Shown here: positions 1 through 7,559 of the stretch, piece by piece
Numbering within the stretch: the first letter of the stretch is position 1
How the letters are laid out: the number at the start of each line of letters is the position of its first letter
Assembly (NCBI GenBank): GCA_964431965.1
Contig: CAYSLU010000121.1
Location: 1-12,476, forward strand
Direction of reading: 5' to 3'
DNA: 12,476 bases
DNA from: CAYSLU01 sp964431965
GTDB taxonomy: Bacteria > Verrucomicrobiota > Kiritimatiellia > CAIKKV01 > CAYSLU01
Program-made: the position numbers and the translations under genes
Notes under the pieces: generated by a model
Seen by the model: only the letters and a program-made list of their open reading frames with translations
The model's database searches: none
Told to the model about the DNA's origin: nothing

Positions 1-140
1 CATAGGATGGAATCAACCACCCCAAAGCACAAGCCAAAATTGCATGGAATGGGGCAACAGAACCGGGCGAAAGCGGCCGTCGCGTTCCGTGTTCACGGGG
101 CTCCGGCAATGCGCTATCCTGCGGCCATGATACCGACGGG
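1..140. other. Non-coding left edge
   Basis: No convincing coding region is seen on either strand. The first 60 bases are much richer in A and T than the rest of the window, as expected of an intergenic region. The right part holds the putative promoter of the SprT-like gene. The neighbour to the left lies outside the window, so it is unknown whether this is a full intergenic region. Confidence 0.5.
92..120 (+). promoter_or_regulatory. Possible sigma-70-like promoter of the SprT-like gene
   Basis: TTCACG (92-97) and TATCCT (115-120) each match the -35 and -10 consensus at 4 of 6 positions and are separated by exactly 17 bases, about 20 bases before the GTG start at 141. The -10 box shares the form TATnCT with the one proposed upstream of moxR (TATACT). 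This is inferred from sequence only. Confidence 0.25.
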
Positions 141-890
141 GTGCAGGCCGGCATGAAGGCGGCGCATACGGAGCAGATGGAGTTGGCGCTGGCGGAGGTC
201 CGGCGGACCCCGGAGGAGCTGGCCGAGTGCCTGGCGAACGCCGCCGGACGGCTGATCCGCCTCGCCATCACGCGCAACCGCAGCGCGATGGCGTCCGCCC
301 GGTTCCGTGCCGGGGCGGTCGATCTCCGGCTCGACCAGGGGTTTCTGCGTGCGCCGGACGCGGTGGTCGAGGCGCTGCGCGACTACGTGGCCACGCGCTC
401 GCGCGCGGCGTGGGGCGTCGTCGGGCGCTACGCCGCGACCCTGGTTCCGGCGGCGCCCGCCCGTCCCGCGGAGGGCCTGCGCACGGCCGGCGCCGTGTAT
501 GACCTGGCGGAGATCCGGGATGCGGTGAACCGGGGCCACTTCGGCGGGCGGCTCAAGTGCGCGATCACGTGGGGGCGCCTGGCGGCCCGGCCCCGGCGGA
601 GGGCCGGGGCACGGACCATGCGCTTCGGCTCCTACCTGCGGGGCGAGAACCTCGTGCGGGTCAACCCGCTGCTCGACGATATCCGCGTGCCGCGGTCATT
701 CGTGGAGTACATCGTGTTCCACGAGATGCTGCACGCAGTCGTGCCGTCCAATCGAAGCGACGCGCGGTGGAACCATCACCACTCGACGTTCAAGACGCTC
801 GAGCGGCAGTACCCCGACCTGGAGGAGATGAAGCGGCTGTCGGGCACGCTGGTCGGCGTCCTGACGTCGCGGCGGAGGAGATTCAGCTGA
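141..890 (+). CDS. SprT-like zinc metalloprotease-domain protein
   Basis: Predicted 249-residue soluble protein with a gluzincin-type zinc site near the C-terminus. HEMLH at residues 194-198 is an HExxH motif, with His194 and His198 as ligands and Glu195 as the catalytic acid/base. It is followed by WNHHHSTF (210-217), where one of His212-214 is the likely third ligand, as in the HG..F block of SprT-like proteins. Residues 1-110 are a helical, Arg/Ala-rich region of unknown role. No signal peptide or membrane segment is visible, so it is probably cytoplasmic. SprT/Spartan relatives include DNA-protein crosslink proteases, but many bacterial members are uncharacterised and the substrate here is unknown. 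The GTG at 141 gives the longest frame; an ATG at 153, preceded by a weak AGG, is an equally possible start. It is monocistronic and convergent with the VWA gene to its right. Confidence 0.8.
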   Translation: MQAGMKAAHTEQMELALAEVRRTPEELAECLANAAGRLIRLAITRNRSAMASARFRAGAVDLRLDQGFLRAPDAVVEALRDYVATRSRAAWGVVGRYAATLVPAAPARPAEGLRTAGAVYDLAEIRDAVNRGHFGGRLKCAITWGRLAARPRRRAGARTMRFGSYLRGENLVRVNPLLDDIRVPRSFVEYIVFHEMLHAVVPSNRSDARWNHHHSTFKTLERQYPDLEEMKRLSGTLVGVLTSRRRRFS

Positions 891-900
891 AGGGACTGGC

Positions 901-920
901 GGCGCCAAAGGATTGGCGCC
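901..920. terminator. Bidirectional terminator-like hairpin
   Basis: GGCGCCAA (901-908) and TTGGCGCC (913-920) are perfect reverse complements around an AGGA loop, giving an 8-bp stem. It lies between two convergent genes, 10 bases after the stop of the SprT-like gene and 24 bases after the stop of the minus-strand VWA gene. There is no strong T-run on either side, so a classical intrinsic terminator is likely but not certain. Confidence 0.55.
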
Positions 921-944
921 CTCCATTGACCCCGGCCCGTCTCC

Positions 945-3152
945 TCAAACCAGGTTCATGCGCCGTCGCAGCGCCCACTCGGCAATCAGCAGGGCGAGGA
1001 CGAGCATGAGAAACCACGGGCCGCCGTGGATCAGCGAGACTTCGGCGGTCACGCGGTCGCGCCGTATGCCGGATTCCAGCTCGCGGATGAAGGCGTCCAC
1101 CTCCGCCTCGCGCCAGTAGCGCCCCCCGGTCTGCCGGGCCAGCCGCTCCAGTGCGCCGTGATCGATTGCGAGTGCGGCGCCCTCGCGATCGGGCCGGCTG
1201 ACTCGGAACGTCTTTTCGTACGTCTCGGCCACCGCGTCCGCGCGGTAGGCGACGAGGCGGACGCGGTATTCGCCGGACTCCTCGAAACGCACCTTCACCG
1301 CATACGCGCCTGCATCGCCCGCGGCCCGCTCCACCGGGACCGGGCGGGAGATGCCGTTGGTCTGCACGGCCGCGTCGAGGCGAACCGCCCCGGCCGATGC
1401 GTCCCCCGCGACGCGGACTTCCGCCCGGGCCTCTTCAGCCGGCGCGTATCGATCCCGGTCCCATCGCACGGATAGCACGCGCCCTCCCTCGGTTCGCCCG
1501 GCCAGGTCCCGAACGGCCTGGCGCCACAGCAGGCCGTATGCCGCCTTGAGTGGGCCGGGGTTGCGCGCCCACTTCCACAGCGTGTTGCTCGCGATCGCCA
1601 GCACGCGGCCCCGGCCGACCGGGTGGACCGCCGCCACCGCGACGGGCCGCCCTGAAGCGGTCGACTGGAGGAGCGGGGTGGCGGAGGCGCGGAGCGCGCC
1701 GGGCAGGTTTACGCTCTCGATCACCGGATCACCCGACTCCGCGAGCAGCGCGGCCAGCCCGGCGACGATCGGGCTGCCCCCGGCGGCCGGGGCGACGGCT
1801 ACGGGGAAGGAGCCGCGCGCCAGATCCGGCTCGCCCCGCGAGATGGGCCAGGGGAGGAGCGCCGCAAGCGGCGTGTCGGCATAGCCGCCCCGGCCGAAGG
1901 AGTCCTCCCCGCCGAGGAAGGCGACCGTCCCGCCAGCTTCGACGTATTGCACCAGCGTGCGCATTTGGTCGGGGGTCCAGTCGGCCGCTGGGAATGACGC
2001 GATGATGACGCAGTCGTACGGCCGCAGGAGCGCGTCGCGGTTCGGGAATCCCGCATCCAGGTCCTCGTCGCCGGCCACGCGATCGCCCTGCACGGTGAAC
2101 CGTTCGCTGGAGGTCCGGAAGAGCGCGGTGAAGGCGATGCCGGGGTCGCGCGCGAGCTCGCTGCGCAGCATCTTGAACTCCGCGCCGAGCTCGCGGGCGA
2201 AATAGAGGACGCGGATCGACTTGCGCCCGATATCGACGTCGATCGTGCGCGCGTTGTTCAGGGTGGAGACCTCTCCCGGAATGCTCCCGGCCGCGATGCG
2301 GTAGCGGTGCGGCCCGATCTCGGGCTCGGTGAGCGAGAAGGATGCGGTGGCCCGCTTGCGGCTGAGGTTGAGCCGGCGCGCCTCGACGGTCTTCCACGTG
2401 CCGCGCTCCTCGCGCTCGACGGTGAGCGGCAGATCCGCCGCCGCCCGGGCGGCGTCCGGGCTCACGCCGGTCCGGGCGGAGAGGTCGGCTTCGACGGTAA
2501 AGGTCGTGTTCTGCTCGGCCGCCGCCGGATGGCGGACGGCCGTGATGGCGATGTCGCGCCACGCGGCCGGGTCGCCGCCGATGCCCACAAGGGTCAGCGG
2601 CGCGTCCGGAAGACCGACGGAGGCGAGGGGCTCGTCGCCGCCGTCGGTGAGGACAATGATCCCGCGCGCCGCCGCGATGTCGGGCCGGCCGGCAAGCGAT
2701 TCCAGGGATGACTTCAGGTCCGTCTCGCGGACCGGGCCGGCGGCTGGCCGGGGGGCGCTCGCGCCCGTCGCGGGCCGAAGCCGCGTGTCGAAATCGAATC
2801 GGTCGAGGCGGATCTCCGGAGGCAGCGCGCGCTCGATCCGGGTGAGGATGCCGCGGGCGCGGGACAGTCGCGTCGCGTCGCCCTGGTCGGCGACGTCCAT
2901 GGACGAGGATGTGTCGAGCAGCACCACGAGCCTCCCGGAGGCTCGGACGCTGTGCTCCACGATCCGTGTGGGATCGAAGAGCGCGACGAGGAGCAGGGCG
3001 AGCGCGGCGACGCGTGGCGCCAGCACCAGCCGGGCGCGAGGCGGCGTCAGCCGCCGCACCAGCCGGCGATAGCCCGCGTACACGCTGGCGCCCGCCGCGA
3101 GGGCGAGCGCCGCGCAGGCGAGCGGATCAAGATGGGGATGCCACTGGAGCAT
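945..3152 (-). CDS. VWA-domain membrane protein with glutamine-amidotransferase-like domain
   Basis: Predicted 735 residues. Two hydrophobic segments (about 10-28 and 46-60) precede a von Willebrand factor A domain (about 74-200) with an intact MIDAS, DTSSSM: Asp80, Ser82, Ser84, and a later LTDGGD (168-173). A beta-rich region (200-310) leads to a glutamine-amidotransferase-like domain (about 312-435, with GGEDSFGRGGYADTPL at 414-429). No nucleophilic Cys is seen in that block, so it is probably structural or binding rather than catalytic. A C-terminal membrane helix (about 708-726) ends in RRRMNLV. The architecture is typical of the large membrane VWA protein at the end of MoxR/DUF58/BatA clusters in PVC bacteria. 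The start at 3152 has a good Shine-Dalgarno (GAAGGA, 3158-3163, 5 bases upstream) inside the preceding gene, which it overlaps by 26 bases; this suggests translational coupling. Its substrate is unknown. Confidence 0.85.
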   Translation of the reverse strand: MLQWHPHLDPLACAALALAAGASVYAGYRRLVRRLTPPRARLVLAPRVAALALLLVALFDPTRIVEHSVRASGRLVVLLDTSSSMDVADQGDATRLSRARGILTRIERALPPEIRLDRFDFDTRLRPATGASAPRPAAGPVRETDLKSSLESLAGRPDIAAARGIIVLTDGGDEPLASVGLPDAPLTLVGIGGDPAAWRDIAITAVRHPAAAEQNTTFTVEADLSARTGVSPDAARAAADLPLTVEREERGTWKTVEARRLNLSRKRATASFSLTEPEIGPHRYRIAAGSIPGEVSTLNNARTIDVDIGRKSIRVLYFARELGAEFKMLRSELARDPGIAFTALFRTSSERFTVQGDRVAGDEDLDAGFPNRDALLRPYDCVIIASFPAADWTPDQMRTLVQYVEAGGTVAFLGGEDSFGRGGYADTPLAALLPWPISRGEPDLARGSFPVAVAPAAGGSPIVAGLAALLAESGDPVIESVNLPGALRASATPLLQSTASGRPVAVAAVHPVGRGRVLAIASNTLWKWARNPGPLKAAYGLLWRQAVRDLAGRTEGGRVLSVRWDRDRYAPAEEARAEVRVAGDASAGAVRLDAAVQTNGISRPVPVERAAGDAGAYAVKVRFEESGEYRVRLVAYRADAVAETYEKTFRVSRPDREGAALAIDHGALERLARQTGGRYWREAEVDAFIRELESGIRRDRVTAEVSLIHGGPWFLMLVLALLIAEWALRRRMNLV

Positions 3153-5199
3153 GCTTGTCCTTCACGCCCGAGGCCGAGTTGGCGAGCCAGCCCTCCGCCA
3201 GGAGGGCGAGGATGGCCGCGAGCACGAGCGGCGCGAATAGATCGAGACCGGAGCGGTCGCGGCGGATCCGATCGAGCAGAGCCGCGGCGCTCGGGCAGTC
3301 GCGCACCGTGTGGGCCACCCCGCCCAGCGCGGGCGCCCGGTCGGCCGACACGAACCGAAACTGCCCTTCGCGCGGATCGGAGCGCACGGCCACGTGGACG
3401 GCGCGGTCGGAAAACTGCGCGGCATAGACGCCGGCCCGGGGGAGCACGGGGGCCTGGGAGGCCGCGCCCTTCCAGTCCAGCGGGCTGCCGGCGAGCGACC
3501 GGAGGTGAACGGCCGCGGCTTCGGGCGTGAGGCGGGGCTTCGTCCCGGCGACGATGCGGAGCGCGCCGTCCTCCTCGGTGCGTCCGGACAGGGCCATGCC
3601 TTGCGCGAGCGGGAGGAACGCCGCCTTCAGCGGCAGCGTGCTCCAGGCGGAGTCGAAGGCGATGCCGCTGACGAAGACCGTGCCGCGGCCTAGAGGGCGC
3701 TGGGCGAGCAGCGGGCGTCCGTCGGGAAGGCCGAGCAGCTGCGTCGCGCTCTCCGCCGCGTCGAGCGGTGCGTATCGGAACACCCGGACGTTGCGCAGGA
3801 TCGTCTCGCCGCGCTCGTCGCGCAGCTCGTCGAGCAGCGACGCGGCGCGGTCGAACACGGTCAGGGCGACGCCGTCCCGGCTGGACTCGATCGGGCCGGC
3901 GGCAACCGAAGACCAGCCGGGCAGCGTCGCCAGGCTCGGGTCCCTCGTTGACGGGAGGAAGAGGACGCGCCCGCCCTGCTCGACGTACTGGCGCAGATCC
4001 GGTCCGACGGCGGCGATCGCGTCCTTCGTCCGCTCGCCCCACGGGATAACGACGAGGGCGGGGCGGGGATCGCCGAGCGCGCGGGCGAGTCCGGCCGGCG
4101 GGACGTATGCCGCGACGAGTCCGGACAGCGCGCCTTCGGGAGCCGGGGCGAGGGCGGCCGGGAGGGATCCGAAGTCGGCCTTCTCGCCGGCGAACAGGAC
4201 GCTGCGCCTGGCCGACGCGGAGAAGGCCACGGCGGCCCGGTTGTCGGCCGGGAACGCATCGCCTTCGACGTGGACATCGATCCAGTGCGGGCCCTCCGGG
4301 AGGGGGCCGACCTGGAGGCGGACGACCTTCTCGCCGCGGGCCGGCACGAGGGCGTCCTGCGCCTGGTGGCCGCCGGCATCGTCGTCCGCGGTGATCTGCA
4401 CGCGGACGTCGCCGCGCGAGGAGTTGAGGAGGGCGACGTCCACCCGCTGGCGGCGGCCGCCGAGCAGGCGCGTGTCGGGCAGGCGGACGTCGTCGAGCGT
4501 GACGTTTGCGGCGGGCGGCGCGGGGGGGAGGCGGTGGACGACCGTGACGACGCCGGCTCCCGGCGTTCGTGCGGGTGCGGACTCCTTGCCCCACTCGGTC
4601 TCCTGGAGATCGGTGAACACGTGGACTTCGCCGGCCGCGGCCGGACGGCGCTCGAGCATCGCGAACGCCCGGCCCAGCGCCTCAACTGGCGAGCTGGATG
4701 CCTCCGTCGGGATCACGCGGTCCAGCGCATCTCGGACCGCCGCCCGGTCGGGCGACAGCCCCGCGGGGAGTGACACAAGCGGATCGTCGACGGTGAGAAC
4801 CACGCCGGCGCTGTCGCGGGCGGACAGGCTACCGGCAAGGGCGTGTGCGGCGTCGAGCGCGGCGGCCAGCCGCGTTCGGCCGTCGGGGCCGGCCGCGCCC
4901 ATCGAGCCCGAGTTGTCGATCACGATCACGGCCGCGATGGGCATCCCCGGCCCGACCCCGCGCCGGATCAGGCGCGCGAGGCCGAGGAGCAGCAGCAGGA
5001 TCGCCAGCGCGCGAAGGAGGAGGATCAGCCACTCCCGGATGCGTCGCCGCGCGCTCAGGTGCGGATCGATGCGCCGGAAGAACATGAGCGTCGGAAACGG
5101 TTTCCGCCGCTTCCGCGCCCGGAAGAACAGGTGAAACACCACCGGCGCCAGCGCCAGCGGCAGCAGCCACAGAAACAGCGGATTGGCGACGGTGAACAT
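3127..5199 (-). CDS. BatA-like VWA membrane protein
   Basis: Predicted 690 residues. The N-terminus matches the Aerotolerance-regulator (BatA) N-terminal module: a first membrane helix (about 7-26), a basic cytosolic link (RARKRRKPFPTLMFFRRI, 27-44), then a second helix (57-77). A VWA domain follows with an intact MIDAS, IDNSGSM (94-100; Asp95, Ser97, Ser99), and FTDLQE at 195-200. The remainder is a large beta-rich and amidotransferase-like region, with a last hydrophobic helix near residues 655-673 and a short Lys-containing tail. The open frame continues upstream to 5376, but the ATG at 5199 is chosen because the protein then begins directly at the first family-typical helix (MFTVANPLFLW). 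No clear Shine-Dalgarno is seen there. It is the first gene of the pair with the VWA/amidotransferase-like gene. The expected upstream partners, moxR and DUF58, lie further right beyond an inserted ATPase gene. Confidence 0.85.
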   Translation of the reverse strand: MFTVANPLFLWLLPLALAPVVFHLFFRARKRRKPFPTLMFFRRIDPHLSARRRIREWLILLLRALAILLLLLGLARLIRRGVGPGMPIAAVIVIDNSGSMGAAGPDGRTRLAAALDAAHALAGSLSARDSAGVVLTVDDPLVSLPAGLSPDRAAVRDALDRVIPTEASSSPVEALGRAFAMLERRPAAAGEVHVFTDLQETEWGKESAPARTPGAGVVTVVHRLPPAPPAANVTLDDVRLPDTRLLGGRRQRVDVALLNSSRGDVRVQITADDDAGGHQAQDALVPARGEKVVRLQVGPLPEGPHWIDVHVEGDAFPADNRAAVAFSASARRSVLFAGEKADFGSLPAALAPAPEGALSGLVAAYVPPAGLARALGDPRPALVVIPWGERTKDAIAAVGPDLRQYVEQGGRVLFLPSTRDPSLATLPGWSSVAAGPIESSRDGVALTVFDRAASLLDELRDERGETILRNVRVFRYAPLDAAESATQLLGLPDGRPLLAQRPLGRGTVFVSGIAFDSAWSTLPLKAAFLPLAQGMALSGRTEEDGALRIVAGTKPRLTPEAAAVHLRSLAGSPLDWKGAASQAPVLPRAGVYAAQFSDRAVHVAVRSDPREGQFRFVSADRAPALGGVAHTVRDCPSAAALLDRIRRDRSGLDLFAPLVLAAILALLAEGWLANSASGVKDKHAPVASPS

Positions 5200-5226
5200 G
5201 GTGACGATTCGCCCAACGGCCGCTAC

Positions 5227-5254
5227 TGTTATCCGAACGCGATGCGATAAGCAA
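5227..5254 (-). promoter_or_regulatory. Possible promoter of the BatA-like gene
   Basis: On the minus strand TTGCTT (5254-5249) is followed after 16 bases by ATAACA (5232-5227), about 28 bases before the ATG at 5199. The matches to consensus are only moderate. A promoter is expected in this AT-richer gap because the gene is now cut off from the moxR promoter by an opposite-strand gene. Confidence 0.2.
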
Positions 5255-5323
5255 CACCGTGACGGGAGTGTACTGCTCTGGGGTGTCGTGACATATTCAT
5301 ACAAAGCCGGTTGATAGAGTGTA

Positions 5324-5352
5324 TTGACTATTGGACGGTTATCGTCCATATT
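5324..5352 (+). promoter_or_regulatory. Possible promoter and inverted repeat before the DUF4143 ATPase
   Basis: TTGACT (5324-5329) matches the -35 consensus at 5 of 6 positions. A weak CATATT (5347-5352) sits 17 bases downstream. Between and overlapping them is a 6-bp inverted repeat, TGGACG (5332-5337) and CGTCCA (5343-5348) around GTTAT, which could be an operator or a small RNA hairpin. The -10 would lie only a few bases before the ATG at 5358, which would make the mRNA almost leaderless and fits the lack of a Shine-Dalgarno. Confidence 0.25.
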
Positions 5353-5357
5353 TACGC

Positions 5358-6509
5358 ATGAGCTTGAAGCGCCCACAACTCATGCGGCGTTTGAACGAGG
5401 GACTGCGAGCCAGTCCTGTTACCGCTCTGCTCGGGCCGCGGCAGTGCGGCAAGACCACCTTGGCTCGTACCATTGTCACGCCGGGAACCGAGACCTACTT
5501 CGATCTGGAGGATCCCCGCGATCTCGCTCGCTTGGATCAGCCCCAGACCGCTCTGGAAGGACTGCGAGGGGTCGTCGTACTCGATGAGATCCAGCGGCGT
5601 CCCGACCTGATGCCGCTATTGCGCGTACTGGCCGACCGCCGTCCGCTGCCATGCCGGTTTCTGTTGCTCGGCAGCGCCTCGCCTGACCTCATCCGCAACG
5701 CCTCCGAGTCCCTGGCTGGCCGCATCCATTTCGTCCCCATGGGCGGTTTCACCCTCGATGAAGTGGGCTTGCCCGCGTTGCGCACTCTCTGGCTGCGCGG
5801 TGCGTTTCCCGATGCCTTCCTGGCCGTCGACGAGCGCGCCAGCCTCAAGTGGCGCGAGGACTTCATCCAAACCTTCCTCGAACGCGACATGCCGCAACTG
5901 GGCTTCCGATTCCCCTCCATGACCCTGCGCCGCTTCTGGACCATGGTGGCGCACTACCACGGGCAGACTTGGAACGGCTCCGAGATCGGCGCCTCATTGG
6001 GCGCTTCACACCACGCCGTCAGGCGCTATCTGGATGCCCTGACCGGGGCCTACATGCTGCGCCAGCTTCCGCCGTGGTTTGCCAACATCGGCAAGCGGGT
6101 CGTCAAGTCGCCCAAAGTCTACTTGCGCGACTCCGGGTTGCTGCATGCCCTGCTCGATGTTGACGACTTCTCGGCCCTGTCGGGCCACCCCAAGCTCGGG
6201 GCCTCATGGGAGGGCTTCGTTATCGAGCAGATTCTGGCCTGGGCCGGTGACCGCGACGCCTATTTCTGGGCCACCTACAGCCGCGCCGAACTCGATCTGC
6301 TCCTCGTCCGAAAAGGCAGGAACTGGGGCTTCGAGATCAAGTATCAGGATGCCCCCACGCTCACCGGTTCGATGAAGGCCGCGCTCACCGCCCTGGACCT
6401 CGAACGTCTCTGGGTCGTCTACCCCGGCGCCCGGCGCTATCGTCTCCACGACCGCGTGGAATGCATCGGCCTGGACGCGCTGCCGGAGGTGCGTGAGGCG
6501 CTGCAATAA
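5358..6509 (+). CDS. AAA ATPase with DUF4143 C-terminal domain
   Basis: Predicted 383 residues. The N-terminal P-loop ATPase (AAA_14 type) has Walker A GPRQCGKT (26-33), Walker B VVVLDEIQ (72-79) and a GSAS sensor-like turn (105-108). A DUF4143 domain follows (WREDFIQTFLERDMPQLG, 165-182). The C-terminus has the PD-(D/E)xK-like pattern usual for this family: Glu287, ELD (311-313) and FEIK (325-328). These proteins are common, often isolated and often horizontally spread; their cellular role is not established. The frame is open to a TTG at 5331, but ATG 5358 gives the family-typical beginning (LKRPQLMRRL). GC is visibly lower (about 63-68% in lines counted by hand, against 72-77% in neighbouring genes) and T-ending codons are more frequent. 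It lies opposite to and inside the minus-strand cluster, which suggests acquisition. Confidence 0.88.
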   Translation: MSLKRPQLMRRLNEGLRASPVTALLGPRQCGKTTLARTIVTPGTETYFDLEDPRDLARLDQPQTALEGLRGVVVLDEIQRRPDLMPLLRVLADRRPLPCRFLLLGSASPDLIRNASESLAGRIHFVPMGGFTLDEVGLPALRTLWLRGAFPDAFLAVDERASLKWREDFIQTFLERDMPQLGFRFPSMTLRRFWTMVAHYHGQTWNGSEIGASLGASHHAVRRYLDALTGAYMLRQLPPWFANIGKRVVKSPKVYLRDSGLLHALLDVDDFSALSGHPKLGASWEGFVIEQILAWAGDRDAYFWATYSRAELDLLLVRKGRNWGFEIKYQDAPTLTGSMKAALTALDLERLWVVYPGARRYRLHDRVECIGLDALPEVREALQ

Positions 6510-6550
6510 ATGCATCCCTGCCATGAATGATGGGTTCCGTGCTGCATGGA

Positions 6551-7558
6551 CTACTCGCGCCGGCCGGCTTTCCGTAGCGAAATTGAGCCGTTGCTGTCGT
6601 CCGGTGGCGGGCCGGAGATGCAGGTGTCAATGAACGCATAGGCGGTTTCACGGGCCGCGGGGGGGAAGTCGTGGCCGCCGGGGGGATAGACGAAGGCCAG
6701 GCGGTCGGAGGCGCCGAGGCGGGCGTAGAGCGGGGCCAGGCGGGCCTGGCACTCGCGGACGCCGGCAACGCGAAAGGAGTCGCCCTCCGTTGCGTTGACA
6801 AGCACGGCGCGGGGGGCGATCGCGGCGAGTACGTCGTCGAAGTCGAATGGCATGCGGTCCGCCCGGCATTCGTACTGAGTGCGGATGCGCGGCATGTAGC
6901 CGTTGTGGGACCAGTCGGCGACGTTGCCGTACACGCCGCGGCCTTCGTTGTCGTTCCACGCGAAGAGCGTGAACCCGCAGCTCGATACGGCCAGCCGGAT
7001 GCGCTCGTCGAAGGCCGCGGCGAAGAGGGTGTTGTGGCCACCGAGCGAGTGGCCGATGCAGCCGATGCGGCCGGCATCGACCTCCGGCATGGTCGAGAGC
7101 AGATCGACCGCGCGCATGTGGTTCCAGATCCCCTTCATCGTGGCGCTGGCGTAGCCAAGGGCGTAGGCATCGGCGCGGTAGCCGCCGTAGCCCGGGTAGT
7201 CGGGCGAGAGCGTCACATACCCGCGCCGCGCGAGTTCGGCGGCGTAGTGCAGGTTCGGAAGGCCGCCTAGGCCGGCGGGCTCGTCCTTGCCGACCTTTGT
7301 AGTCTGGTGCAGGCAGAGCATCGCCGGACGGGGGGCCGCGCCGGGCCGGAGCGCCTCCGGCCGGGCGATGAGCCATGCGGTGCACCGATCGCCCGGCTCG
7401 GTCGCGAACGAGAGCTTCCGCCGGACCAGCCCGTCCGTTCTCTCGTCCGGTCCCAATTCCGGGTCGAGCGGAACACGGCGCTCGGCGCCGGGGCACTCGC
7501 CCATCGCCTGCTGCATGCGATTCAGGATGTCGGCGCGGTCGGTGCTCATGGGGTTCAT
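6551..7558 (-). CDS. Alpha/beta hydrolase (dienelactone hydrolase / Abhydrolase_7-like)
   Basis: Predicted 335 residues without a signal peptide, so probably cytoplasmic. The fold and catalytic triad are readable: oxyanion-strand region LCLHQTTKVG (81-90); YVTLSPDYPGYGGY (114-127); nucleophile elbow GHSLGG (169-174) with Ser171; probable acid Glu258 or Asp260 in NATEGDSF (255-262); and catalytic His296 in PGGHDF (293-298). This resembles esterases of the dienelactone-hydrolase or acetyl-xylan-esterase-like groups; the substrate cannot be deduced. The ATG at 7558 is one base after the DUF58 stop (TGA-C-ATG) and has GGAG (7564-7567) 5 bases upstream, which favours it over the ATG at 7549. This spacing implies cotranscription and probably coupled translation with moxR-DUF58. 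A hydrolase at this place is not part of the canonical MoxR cluster. Confidence 0.87.
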   Translation of the reverse strand: MNPMSTDRADILNRMQQAMGECPGAERRVPLDPELGPDERTDGLVRRKLSFATEPGDRCTAWLIARPEALRPGAAPRPAMLCLHQTTKVGKDEPAGLGGLPNLHYAAELARRGYVTLSPDYPGYGGYRADAYALGYASATMKGIWNHMRAVDLLSTMPEVDAGRIGCIGHSLGGHNTLFAAAFDERIRLAVSSCGFTLFAWNDNEGRGVYGNVADWSHNGYMPRIRTQYECRADRMPFDFDDVLAAIAPRAVLVNATEGDSFRVAGVRECQARLAPLYARLGASDRLAFVYPPGGHDFPPAARETAYAFIDTCISGPPPDDSNGSISLRKAGRRE

Positions 7559-7559
7559 G

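Noticed and set aside
3047..4594. Minus-strand Arg/Pro/Gly-rich frame of 515 codons in another frame of the BatA-like gene
   Set aside because: Low-complexity composition and full overlap with a well supported gene; a frame shadow.
3527..5134. Plus-strand open frame of 535 codons opposite the BatA-like gene
   Set aside because: Ser/Arg/Ala-rich antisense shadow typical of GC-rich DNA, without recognisable domains, while the minus strand encodes a complete BatA-like protein.
5200..5376. 59-residue N-terminal extension of the BatA-like frame up to 5376
   Set aside because: It has no family similarity, overlaps the opposite promoter region and the DUF4143 start, and the ATG at 5199 begins exactly at the family-typical first membrane helix.
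6521..6533. Small hairpin CCAT-GAATG-ATGG between the DUF4143 and hydrolase genes
   Set aside because: Only a 4-bp stem and no T-run; too weak to call a terminator, although one is expected between these convergent genes.
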